From contig JACRDQ010000032.1 of NCBI GenBank assembly GCA_016218545.1, positions 109,925-173,924 of the forward strand: 64,000 nt of DNA, written 5' to 3'. The notes under the pieces are model-generated. The model saw nothing but the letters and a program-made list of their open reading frames with translations. It did no database searches and had not been told where the DNA came from. The translations under genes and the position numbers were made by a program. Source of the DNA: Elusimicrobiota bacterium (lineage in GTDB: Bacteria > Elusimicrobiota > Elusimicrobia > UBA1565 > UBA9628). Positions 1 through 8,736 of this stretch are shown here, piece after piece. Each line of letters starts with the position of its first letter. Position 1 is the first letter of the stretch.

Positions 1-417
1 CGCGACCTGCCCGGAGGCGTCGCGGTAGGGGCCCAGGCTGAAGTGGAGGACCCGGGTGCCGCCCTCCTCATGGATGCTCAGGTCGAAGGAGTGCGGCCGG
101 CCGGTCTCGAACACGACCCGCTCGTAGCGGGTGAGGCTGGCCGCAGCCTGGCCGGGAGCAGGCGGGCCGTCCGCATCCGACTCGATGATGATGCCTCCGC
201 CCGGGGTCTCGGGCACGGCCGGGCGTCCCGTGGGGCCGGGGGCTTGCAGGGCCCCGGCGCCCGGCCCCAGGAGCCGTTCTCCAGCCGGGTTGAGGTAGAG
301 GAGGCGGCCCTGACGGTCCTTGACGTAGATCGCGTCCGGGCTGCCCCTGAGCGCGTCGGAGGGCAGCTCCTTGCCGGCCGCGGGGCCGGCGCGTGGATAC
401 GGCTCGTTGTCTCGCAT
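1..417 (-). CDS. PAS-domain protein, truncated at window start
   Basis: Frame open from ATG at 417 to base 1; translation contains SPDAIYVKDRQGRLLYLNPAGERLLG, a PAS-like motif; absent from the ORF track because no stop lies in the window. Confidence 0.6.
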   Translation of the reverse strand, partial: MRDNEPYPRAGPAAGKELPSDALRGSPDAIYVKDRQGRLLYLNPAGERLLGPGAGALQAPGPTGRPAVPETPGGGIIIESDADGPPAPGQAAASLTRYERVVFETGRPHSFDLSIHEEGGTRVLHFSLGPYRDASGQVA

Positions 418-428
418 CTTGGATCGGC

Positions 429-461
429 CCGGGGATGCGGGGGCAACCCCCGCGTCCCCGG
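429..461. repeat. Strong GC hairpin in the leader of the PAS gene
   Basis: CCGGGGATGCGGGGG-CAA-CCCCCGCGTCCCCGG, one T-G wobble. Confidence 0.6.
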
Positions 462-684
462 CGAGTCCTTGACGAGTGGGATCTCTCGGGAAGGACTCGA
501 AAGTTTCGGTGCCTGTCTCTATTATGGAAGACTCCCGGGCTGATTGCCATTGTGACGCGGGTAATCTTTCGTGACGAGGCCATGACGGCAGGGCCCTTGG
601 CCCGATTTGACCGGGATTTGACCGCCGAGCCTTATCCTATAAGCATGCCCGCTCAGCGGGCTGGAATCGAAGGAGGAAGAACAC

Positions 685-1098
685 ATGTCTACGGTCAGCA
701 CGATGGGAGTACGCGAGATGAAGGCGCAGGAGGTGATGCATCAGGGCTGCGTGACGATCAAGAGCCAGGCCACGATCAGCGAGGCGCTCGAGAAGATGAG
801 GCAGGCCAAGGTGTCCTGCCTGGTCGTCGAGCCCCGCAGGCCCGGCGACGCCTACGGCATCGTCACGAGGCAGGACCTGCTGGAGAAGGCGGTCGTCCCG
901 GGGCCGCGGCGCTTCAACTTCTCCGAGCACCGGGTCTACGAGGTGATGAACAAGCCCCTTATCACCATCTCCCCGGGTCTCAAGGTCAAGTACGCGGCCA
1001 GGCTGCTCTCGCGCAACCACATGCGGCGCCTGCCGGTGTTCGACGGAGAGAAGATCGTCGGCATCCTCGGGGATACCGACATCTTCAACAAGCTCTGA
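685..1098 (+). CDS. CBS-domain pair protein
   Basis: Two CBS repeats (VMHQGCVTIKSQATISEALEKM; VMNKPLITISPGLKVKYAARLL...RLPVFDGEKIVGILGDTDI). Confidence 0.85.
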   Translation: MSTVSTMGVREMKAQEVMHQGCVTIKSQATISEALEKMRQAKVSCLVVEPRRPGDAYGIVTRQDLLEKAVVPGPRRFNFSEHRVYEVMNKPLITISPGLKVKYAARLLSRNHMRRLPVFDGEKIVGILGDTDIFNKL

Positions 1099-1114
1099 CG
1101 AGGAAGAGCGGAAG

Positions 1115-1156
1115 CTCGCGGCCTCCCTCGGAGCTCGCTCCGAGGGAGGCCGCGAG
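1115..1156. repeat. Perfect 20-bp inverted repeat with 2-nt spacer
   Basis: CTCGCGGCCTCCCTCGGAGC-TC-GCTCCGAGGGAGGCCGCGAG between the CBS gene and the kinase gene. Confidence 0.9.
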
Positions 1157-1182
1157 GCCCGCTGAGGAGCACGGAGGCCCGC

Positions 1183-4100
1183 ATGGATGCCAAGCCTCAG
1201 GCGGCGGAGCAGGATAGGCCCGGGACGGAACGTCGGTTCCCGAACGGCCTCCTGTTGCTCATGGCCGGAGTAGGCCTCTCGGTTCTGGGCGGGGCTGCCT
1301 GGCACATCAGGCATTCCTACGGCCAGGAACTGCGCTACTGGCAGGACCGCCAAGCGAGCATCATCGCGGAGAAGACCAGGCACGTGGAGGACTGGCTCTC
1401 CACCGGCCTGGCCCTTACGCAGGCCGTGGCCCACTCCCCTTTCCTGCGCGCCGCGCTCGTAGGCGGGCCCACGGAGCGGGAAGCCGGCCGCGAGCTCCTG
1501 GAGCGGTTGGAAAGGTTCTTCCCGGGCACGACCCTTTGCCTGGACCTGGCGGACGGCAGGACCATGTCTTCGTCCGGCCCCGGCATCGGCGGATGCCCGA
1601 CCGGACGGAGCGCCGAGGTCGGCAGGCTCGGCGGCATGAGGATGCTGCTCCACGGCAAGAACCCGGAGCTGGGTCGGCTCGGGTTCTCCCATGAGCTGGT
1701 CCCAGCGACCCCTCGTCGACGCGCCTTGAACCTCACCCGCTGGGTCTGGATATCGGACGCGCTGCTTCCCGACCTGGCTGCTGATGAGGTCCCCTCCCGT
1801 ACCGGGGAGACGATGCTGGTGTTCCGGGACGCCGCGGGGGAGACCGTGTATCTCAACCCCGGCAGGGAACGGTCCGCGTCAGCCCCGTGGATGCGCAGGT
1901 CGCGGGGCACTGCTTCTGAGCCGGCCATGAGATCCTTGGAGGGCCGCCGCGTCTTCGGCACATTCATCGATTACCGGGGCCGCGTCGTGTTCGCCACCAC
2001 GAGCCGGGTGCCTCTCACGGGCTGGGGCATCGTGCGCAAGATCGACCGGGCCGAGGCCTTGGCGAAGTTCATGAGAACCGCGGTCATCGAGGCTGCCGCC
2101 GCACTGGGCCTGGCCGCCGCGCTCTGCGTCCTGCTCTGGGCTTTCTGGGAGCGGCGCCGCGCGGAGTGGCGCCTGCTCCAACTGGCGGACGCGGAGCGCA
2201 TCAAGAGGCTCAACAGGGTCCTCTCGGTGCTCAGCGCGGTCAACGAGGCCATCGTGCGCTTCCGCGGCCGGGCCGCTCTCCTCGATGAGATATGCAGGCT
2301 GGCCGTAGACCGCGGGGGTTTCCCCTTGGTCTGGGTCGGGTTCCTCGGGCCTGGCGGGGACCCTGAGGCGGCCCTGACGCCCGAGGCCTGCGCCGGACCA
2401 GCGGCAGAGCCAGGGTCATGGCCCAAGGTGGATTTCCGGCCCTTCATCAAGGAGGAGCCCGTGGTGTGCCGGGACCTGGAAGCCAGGGCCGGGACCTCGG
2501 CCTCGGTCCCGGGCAAGCCTGCCTTGCGTTCCTGCGGGGTCTTTCCTCTTTCCTGGGGCGGAAAGACGACCGGAGCGGTGATCTTCTATTCCACGGTACC
2601 GGATTTCTTCGACTCCGAGGAGGTGCGCCTGCTCCAGCAGTTGGCAGCGGACCTGTCCTACGCGCTCGAGAAGATCGAGAGCGAGGCTCAGCGCGTCGCG
2701 GCGGTCACGGACCTCGATGCCCAGCGCGAGCGCCTCGAAGGGGTGACGCGCAGCCTGGGCATCGGGCTTGCGGTCATCGACCGCGACTACCGCGTGGTCT
2801 GGGCCAACGACGTCCTGCTCCGCCTCCAGGGGGAAGCGGTGGGCAAGCCCTGCTGCCAGGAGTCGCACGCCAGGCCCGGGGAGGAGGGCATCGCGTGCGG
2901 GGCGGAGCGGATCTTCTCCACCAACGCGGAGCGCGTGGAGTTCGAGCGCATGGGCCTTTCCGAGGACGGCGCTCCCTATTGGATGGAGGTGATCGCCACC
3001 CCCATGCGCGACAAGGAAGGCCGCGTCACCGCGGTGCTCGAGGCCGTGGTTCCGATCACGGAGCGCAAGCTCCTCGAGGAGCAGCTGCGCCAGTCGCAGA
3101 AGCTCGAGGCCGTGGGCCGCCTGGCGGGAGGCATGGCGCACGACTTCAACAACATCCTCACCGCCATCATGGGCTACGCCGAGCTCATCGAGGCCGGGGT
3201 CGGGGACGAGGCCAAGCGCAGGGAGTACGCGGGCCAGATCGTGCGTTCCGCCGACCACGCCTCGGTGCTGACGAGGAGGCTCCTGGCCTTCAGCCGGCGC
3301 CAGGTCATGACCCCGCGCACCATCGACTTGAACGAGGTCGTGAGCGAATCAGGAGACCTCCTCAAGCGCCTGCTAGGTGAGCGCGTCCGGCTGGTCGCCA
3401 ACCTGGGCAAGGACCTCGGCCTGGTGAAGGCGGACCCCGTCCAGATCGAGCAGATCCTCATCAACCTCGCGGTCAACGCCCGCGACGCCATGCCCGAGGG
3501 CGGTATCCTGGCGGTGTCCACGCGCAACGAGGTCGTAGACGCCTCCGCGGTCCTGGGCCGGCCGGACCTCAAGCCCGGCCCTGCCGTGGTGCTGGAGGTG
3601 GGAGACACCGGCCAGGGGATGGACGAGTCCGTGTTGAGCCGCGTCTTCGAGCCCTTCTTCACGACCAAGACCAAGGGCACGGGGCTGGGGCTCTCCGTGG
3701 TCTTCGGCATCGTCAAGCAGAGCGGGGGAGACATCCGTGTGGAGAGCCGGCCCGGCAAGGGCACGGTCTTCCGCATCCATCTGCCCATGGTCTCCGGGAT
3801 GAAGTCCCAATCCGCGCGGCCCCTGGCCTCGGCCCCGGCCCTGATCGGCGGCGGGGAGACGGTCCTCCTGGCCGAGGACGACGAGCGCGTGCGTTCGCTC
3901 TGCCGCCACCTCCTGCGTTCCCGGGGTTACTCGGTGCTGGCCGCGCCTGACGGGGAGGCCGCCTTGCGCCTGTCCTCCCGCCACCACGGCGTCATCCACC
4001 TCCTGGTGACCGACCTGGTCATGCCCGGGCTCTCGGGCCGCGAGACCGCGGCACGCCTGCGCAACGCCAGGCCCGAGACCAAGGTCCTCTACATGTCCGG

Positions 4101-4236
4101 CTATGCGGGAGAGGACCTCGCCCGGCCCGGGGGGATCGAAGAGGGAGCGGCTTTCATCGGCAAGCCGTTCACGCGCTCGGCCTTCCTGGGCAAGGTCCGC
4201 GAGGCGCTCTTAGGCGCGGCGGCCCGGGTGGGGTGA
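1183..4236 (+). CDS. Hybrid sensor histidine kinase/response regulator (TM sensor, GAF-like, PAS, HisKA, HATPase, REC)
   Basis: LAGGMAHDFNNILTAIMGYAEL H-box, GDTGQGMDESVLSRVFEPFFTTK and GTGLGLSVVFG ATPase boxes, C-terminal LVTDLVMPGLSG receiver. Confidence 0.93.
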   Translation: MDAKPQAAEQDRPGTERRFPNGLLLLMAGVGLSVLGGAAWHIRHSYGQELRYWQDRQASIIAEKTRHVEDWLSTGLALTQAVAHSPFLRAALVGGPTEREAGRELLERLERFFPGTTLCLDLADGRTMSSSGPGIGGCPTGRSAEVGRLGGMRMLLHGKNPELGRLGFSHELVPATPRRRALNLTRWVWISDALLPDLAADEVPSRTGETMLVFRDAAGETVYLNPGRERSASAPWMRRSRGTASEPAMRSLEGRRVFGTFIDYRGRVVFATTSRVPLTGWGIVRKIDRAEALAKFMRTAVIEAAAALGLAAALCVLLWAFWERRRAEWRLLQLADAERIKRLNRVLSVLSAVNEAIVRFRGRAALLDEICRLAVDRGGFPLVWVGFLGPGGDPEAALTPEACAGPAAEPGSWPKVDFRPFIKEEPVVCRDLEARAGTSASVPGKPALRSCGVFPLSWGGKTTGAVIFYSTVPDFFDSEEVRLLQQLAADLSYALEKIESEAQRVAAVTDLDAQRERLEGVTRSLGIGLAVIDRDYRVVWANDVLLRLQGEAVGKPCCQESHARPGEEGIACGAERIFSTNAERVEFERMGLSEDGAPYWMEVIATPMRDKEGRVTAVLEAVVPITERKLLEEQLRQSQKLEAVGRLAGGMAHDFNNILTAIMGYAELIEAGVGDEAKRREYAGQIVRSADHASVLTRRLLAFSRRQVMTPRTIDLNEVVSESGDLLKRLLGERVRLVANLGKDLGLVKADPVQIEQILINLAVNARDAMPEGGILAVSTRNEVVDASAVLGRPDLKPGPAVVLEVGDTGQGMDESVLSRVFEPFFTTKTKGTGLGLSVVFGIVKQSGGDIRVESRPGKGTVFRIHLPMVSGMKSQSARPLASAPALIGGGETVLLAEDDERVRSLCRHLLRSRGYSVLAAPDGEAALRLSSRHHGVIHLLVTDLVMPGLSGRETAARLRNARPETKVLYMSGYAGEDLARPGGIEEGAAFIGKPFTRSAFLGKVREALLGAAARVG

Positions 4237-4860
4237 GCGGGACTTGAGGAAGGCGGCTGCCTCGGCGTCGGGCACGTCGCGCCAATCCTCATAATGCTCC
4301 GCGACCGCGCGGAAGAAAGGCGGCACAAGGAGGACCACGACTTCGTCCGCGTTCCTCGTCAGGACCTGGCGCGCCGAGACCGAGGCCACCGGGGAAGCGG
4401 CCGTGACCTTGGCCGCGCCGAGGTTGCGGCAGCACAGCACCCCGGCCAGCATGGTCGAGCCCATGGCCACGCCGTCGTCGATGAGGCAGACTTCGCGTCC
4501 CTTGAGGTCGGGCAGGGGCTCTCCCTGGCGCAGGACCGCGACCCGGCGCCTGGCTTCGGCCTTCTGCTCGGCCAGGATGCGCTCGATCACGCCGCGGGGC
4601 AGGTCCCGCCTGGCCTCGGGCAGCATGCAGACCGTCCCGTCCTCGGCCACCGCGCCGAAGCCCGCCTCCGGGTTGTCCGGGTAGGGGAGCTTGCGGACCA
4701 CCAGGGCGGAGAAGCCGCAGCCCGTCCGCAGAGCCACCTCCCAGGCGACCTCGACTCCGCCCCGGGGGATGCCCAGCACCACGGTCTCGGGCTTGAGCCG
4801 GCTTGCGAGCGCAGCGGCGAGCTGCCTGCCCGCGTCCCCGCGGTCCTTGAACCTGTCCAT
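4210..4860 (-). CDS. Phosphoribosyltransferase family protein
   Basis: VLGIPRGGVEVAWEVA and VCLIDDGVAMGSTMLAGV PRPP-like motif; start at 4860. Confidence 0.8.
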   Translation of the reverse strand: MDRFKDRGDAGRQLAAALASRLKPETVVLGIPRGGVEVAWEVALRTGCGFSALVVRKLPYPDNPEAGFGAVAEDGTVCMLPEARRDLPRGVIERILAEQKAEARRRVAVLRQGEPLPDLKGREVCLIDDGVAMGSTMLAGVLCCRNLGAAKVTAASPVASVSARQVLTRNADEVVVLLVPPFFRAVAEHYEDWRDVPDAEAAAFLKSRSPHPGRRA

Positions 4861-4908
4861 GGCCCCTCCTATTAATAGTATAGCCCCGGTCCGGGCCCGG
4901 CGCCCGTT

Positions 4909-4924
4909 AACATTTCCGCAACAA
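4909..4924 (+). promoter_or_regulatory. AACATTTCCGCAACAA repeat, copy 1 (upstream of electron-transfer operon)
   Basis: Exact 16-bp match to 12226-12241; both intergenic. Confidence 0.45.
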
Positions 4925-4948
4925 CCAAGAGCGCATATCACTGGATCG

Positions 4949-7189
4949 ATGGACGCCTCGGTCGTCCTGGCAATGGCAGCGTGCTGTCTCGGCATCGTGC
5001 TGGCCGGGCTCTGGCACGCTAGGCTCGAGCGCGAGCGTTCGGATAGGGCGAAGGCCGCCCTTCTGGAGGCGCGCGAGCGGGGCACGCATCGGGCCGTGGC
5101 CCAGCATCCGTCCGTCAAGTCCACCCTGTGCCTGGGGTGCGGCTCGTGCGCGGCCGCCTGCCCGGCCGGCAACGTCCTGGGCCTGGTCAACGGGACCTCG
5201 CACGTCATCCACGGGTCCAAGTGCATCGGCTACGGCAAGTGCGAGGCGGCCTGCCCGGTGGGAGCCATCACCGTGGGCCTCGGCGACATCTCGGCCAGGC
5301 CCGACATCCCGCTCCTCTCGGACCGGCTCGAGACCAGCGTGCCAGGCCTCTTCATCGCCGGAGAGCTGGGCGGCATCGCCCTCATCCGCCACGCCATCCG
5401 GCAGGGCGTCCTGGCGGCCGAGACCGTGGCCGAGCGCCTGAAGAAGGAGGGGCCGGGCCCGGCCGGGGTGCGGGACCTCGTCATCGTGGGCGCCGGGCCC
5501 GCGGGCATGGCCGCGAGCCTGGCTGCGCGGCACGCGGGCCTGGACTTCGTCACGCTCAGCCAGGACGGGGTGGGCGGCACGGTCCGCAAGTATCCGCGCC
5601 GCAAGCTCACCCTGCTCCAGACCGTGGACCTGCCCCTCCACGGTCGCCTCCAGGAGGGGGTCTACGAGAAGGAGAAGCTCGTGGAGCTCCTCGACGGCCT
5701 GGCCTCGAAGCACGGGCTCTCCGTGCGCGTCGGAGCCGCGCTCCAGGCCGTGACGCGCGGAGAGGGCGTGCTCGAGGTGCGCACGAGCCTGGGCGTGGAA
5801 CGCTGCAGGGGCGTCGTGCTCGCCCTGGGAAGGCGCGGGACCCCGCGCCGCCTTGGGGTCCCTGGCGAGGACCTCGACAAGGTCCTCTATCAGCTCGTGG
5901 ACGCCTCCACCTACCGGGACCGCCGCGTCCTGGTCGTGGGCGGGGGGGACTCCGCGGTCGAGGCGGCCACCGCGCTAGCCAACCAGCCGGGCAACGCGGT
6001 CGTCCTCTCCTACCGCAAGGCCGCCTTCTCCAGGCTCAAGGAGCGCAACCTCAGCCGCATCGGGGAGTTCTCCGCGTCGGGCCGGATCCGGGTGCTCTTC
6101 AATTCGGCGGTCACCTCCGTGGAGCCTGACGCGGTCGTCCTGCGCCTGAAGGACGCGGAGGAGCGGCTGCCCAACGACCACGTCTTCGTGTTCGCCGGAG
6201 GCGAGGTCCCCTTCCCCCTGCTCAAGAGCATGGGCGTCAAGTTCGGGGGTGACGAGGCCCTCGTCCTGGGCTCCTCGGCAGCCCAGGACAAGCCCAAGGA
6301 CGAGCTCCTGGCGCCGCGCCTCTTCACTGCCCTGGGCTGGGCCGTCGCGGGGTGTGCTGCGCTCTTCGCCGCCTCGGCCATGGACTACTACGGCCTGAGC
6401 GAGGCCGAGCGGCCGCTGCACTCCTACCATGCCTTCCTCAGGCCCTCGGGCTTGATCGGCCTGGCCCTGGGCGTCATGGGCTCGATCCTCATCGGCCTCA
6501 ACCTCACCTACCTGGTGCGGCGCGGCCTGGCCCGCACCGAGGGCCTGGGGAGCCCGCGCAGCTGGATGAGCTTCCACGTGTTCACCGGGCTCCTGGGACC
6601 GCTCTTCATCCTGCTCCACAGCGCGTTCTCCCTGAGGAGCCCCTTGCCCGCCATCGCCGGGCTCTCCCTCCTGGCCGTGGTCCTGACCGGGCTGGTGGGC
6701 CGCTACGTCTACGCCCGCACCCCGAGGTCCGTGCAGGGCAGGGAGATGGAGCTGGCCGAGATCAGGCGGAGTCTCGCCGCGCACCGCGACGAGCTCGAGA
6801 GGCTGGGCCTTCCCTTCGAGGACTTCGCGGCAGCGGGAGCCGCTGCCGGGCCCTCGAGCCCCGGCTCGACCGTGGCCGAGCTCCTGGCCTTGGTGCGCGT
6901 GGACTTCGAGGCCTCCATCGAGTACCGCAAGCTCAGGGACGCGGTCGCCGCTTCCCAGCGCCTTCGGCCCATGGCAGGCGACATCCTGGCCCTGGGCCGG
7001 CGCTACATCAGGGAGCGGCGCTGGCTGGAGCGCTACCACGAGCTCCGGGGCCTCATGAGCGGCTGGCGGTTCCTGCACCTGTGGTTCGCGCTCGTCATGA
7101 TCGTCATCGCGGCCTTCCATATCCTGGTCGGCCTGCGGCTGAGCCGGCTGGACGTCGCTCATGCATCCATCACCAGCGCCATCCCTTGA
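4949..7189 (+). CDS. 4Fe-4S / FAD-NAD(P) oxidoreductase fused to C-terminal polytopic membrane domain
   Basis: CLGCGSCAAACPAGN and CIGYGKCEAACPVGA ferredoxin motifs; GAGPAG and GGGDSAVEAA nucleotide-binding motifs; C-terminal TM helices with paired His (HVFTGLLGPLFILLH, HLWFALVMIVIAAFH). Confidence 0.8.
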   Translation: MDASVVLAMAACCLGIVLAGLWHARLERERSDRAKAALLEARERGTHRAVAQHPSVKSTLCLGCGSCAAACPAGNVLGLVNGTSHVIHGSKCIGYGKCEAACPVGAITVGLGDISARPDIPLLSDRLETSVPGLFIAGELGGIALIRHAIRQGVLAAETVAERLKKEGPGPAGVRDLVIVGAGPAGMAASLAARHAGLDFVTLSQDGVGGTVRKYPRRKLTLLQTVDLPLHGRLQEGVYEKEKLVELLDGLASKHGLSVRVGAALQAVTRGEGVLEVRTSLGVERCRGVVLALGRRGTPRRLGVPGEDLDKVLYQLVDASTYRDRRVLVVGGGDSAVEAATALANQPGNAVVLSYRKAAFSRLKERNLSRIGEFSASGRIRVLFNSAVTSVEPDAVVLRLKDAEERLPNDHVFVFAGGEVPFPLLKSMGVKFGGDEALVLGSSAAQDKPKDELLAPRLFTALGWAVAGCAALFAASAMDYYGLSEAERPLHSYHAFLRPSGLIGLALGVMGSILIGLNLTYLVRRGLARTEGLGSPRSWMSFHVFTGLLGPLFILLHSAFSLRSPLPAIAGLSLLAVVLTGLVGRYVYARTPRSVQGREMELAEIRRSLAAHRDELERLGLPFEDFAAAGAAAGPSSPGSTVAELLALVRVDFEASIEYRKLRDAVAASQRLRPMAGDILALGRRYIRERRWLERYHELRGLMSGWRFLHLWFALVMIVIAAFHILVGLRLSRLDVAHASITSAIP

Positions 7190-8736
7190 GCCATCGATCG
7201 AAAGTGCCGCTCATCATCGGCGTGCTCCTCATCGGAGCGGTGGGCGCGTTCCTGGCCCTGTACCGCTCCTCGCCCGGGGACCTGGCGCGGGCCCACGCCA
7301 AGGTGGCGGGCTCGCACTTCATCGGGGACTGCAACAAGTGCCACTCCAAGCAAGGTCTTGCCCAGGGCTGCCTGGACTGCCACTCGGAGATCGCGTCCCA
7401 TCTCTCCAAGGCCAAGGGCCTGCACGGAAGGCTCTCCAAGGCCAAGGCCCAGGAGTGCGGCAAGTGCCACTCCGAGCACCACGGCGCGGACTTTCCCCTG
7501 GTCAACAAGGTCTCCTGGGAAGGCAAGGAGCCCGGGGACTACAAGCACGACCCCGCGGACTACCGCCTCGCAGGCAAGCACGGGAGCGTGGCGTGCAAGG
7601 ACTGCCATGAGAAGCACGCTCCCAGGTTCTCCCTGCCCAAGTACCCCAAGCTGCGGCGGGCCAGGACGTTCCTGGGCCTGGGCCAGGAGTGCATGTCCTG
7701 CCACAAGGACGTGCACGCGGCAGGCTTGGCTTGGGCCTGCGTCCGGTGTCACGATGAGAAAGCCTGGAAGCCCGCTCCCCTCTTCGACCATGACAAGACC
7801 TATCCCCTGTCCTTGGGGCATGCCAAGCGCGAGTGCGCCAAGTGCCACGTCGTCCCCGCTCCGGGCACGCCTCCCCCTGCTCCGGCTCCGGTCCTGCCGG
7901 CCGCGACCACGGGCTACAAGGGCTTTCCGTTCGACAAGGTCAAGGGCAAGCGCTGCGTGGACTGCCACAAGGACCCGCACCGGACCAAGTGGGTCCGGGG
8001 GTGCGAAGCCTGCCACACCAAGCTCGCCGTGCCCTGGGCCGAGGGGAACAAGGCCGTGACTCCCGCGCTTCATGCCGTCTCGTCCTTCAGGCTCCAGTCT
8101 CCCCATCACAAGGCCGCGTGCAAGGACTGCCACGCCCCGGCCTTGAAGCCTGACCAGCGCTACGCGGACCTCAAGACCGGCAAGCCCAGGTCCGAGAAGG
8201 CCTGCGAAGCCTGCCACGCGGACCTCCATGCAGGGCAGTTCAGCCCCAAGCATCCGCGGTGCATGGACTGCCACCAACTCGCGGAGTTCAAGCCCGCCCG
8301 CTACAGCGCGGCCGATCACAAGACCTACGTCCTGCAGGGCAAGCACGCCAAGGCGGCGTGCAACGACTGCCACGTGCCCGATCCCAAGGCCGGGCCGCCG
8401 AAGAGGGGAAAGCCGATCAAGCGGATCTACGTGCCCATGAGGAAGGACTGCGTCTTCTGCCACGCGGACATCCACCTCGGCCAGTTCCGCAAGCGGGCCA
8501 AGGGCTCGGCTGAGGCCCTGACCCGCTGCGAGGACTGCCATCTTGATCATGGAGCCTGGAAGACCTTGGTCTTCGACCACGACAAGCAGTCGCGCTTCAA
8601 GCTCGACGCCGCGCACGTCAAGGTCGCGTGCAAGGACTGCCATCCCGTGGTGAGTCTGCCTGACCGCAGGAGGCTCGTCCAATACAAGCCCGTAGGAGTG
8701 AAGTGCACGGATTGCCATGAACTATCGACTCCGTAG
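7186..8736 (+). CDS. Multihaem c-type cytochrome, 17 CxxCH motifs, N-terminal TM anchor/signal
   Basis: 17 CxxCH counted; TTG start at 7186 overlaps the upstream TGA (GTG at 7204 is an alternative). Confidence 0.88.
   Translation: MSHRSKVPLIIGVLLIGAVGAFLALYRSSPGDLARAHAKVAGSHFIGDCNKCHSKQGLAQGCLDCHSEIASHLSKAKGLHGRLSKAKAQECGKCHSEHHGADFPLVNKVSWEGKEPGDYKHDPADYRLAGKHGSVACKDCHEKHAPRFSLPKYPKLRRARTFLGLGQECMSCHKDVHAAGLAWACVRCHDEKAWKPAPLFDHDKTYPLSLGHAKRECAKCHVVPAPGTPPPAPAPVLPAATTGYKGFPFDKVKGKRCVDCHKDPHRTKWVRGCEACHTKLAVPWAEGNKAVTPALHAVSSFRLQSPHHKAACKDCHAPALKPDQRYADLKTGKPRSEKACEACHADLHAGQFSPKHPRCMDCHQLAEFKPARYSAADHKTYVLQGKHAKAACNDCHVPDPKAGPPKRGKPIKRIYVPMRKDCVFCHADIHLGQFRKRAKGSAEALTRCEDCHLDHGAWKTLVFDHDKQSRFKLDAAHVKVACKDCHPVVSLPDRRRLVQYKPVGVKCTDCHELSTP

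Noticed and set aside
393-1217. 274-aa + strand ORF overlapping the CBS gene
   Set aside because: Out-of-frame with the recognisable CBS protein at 685-1098
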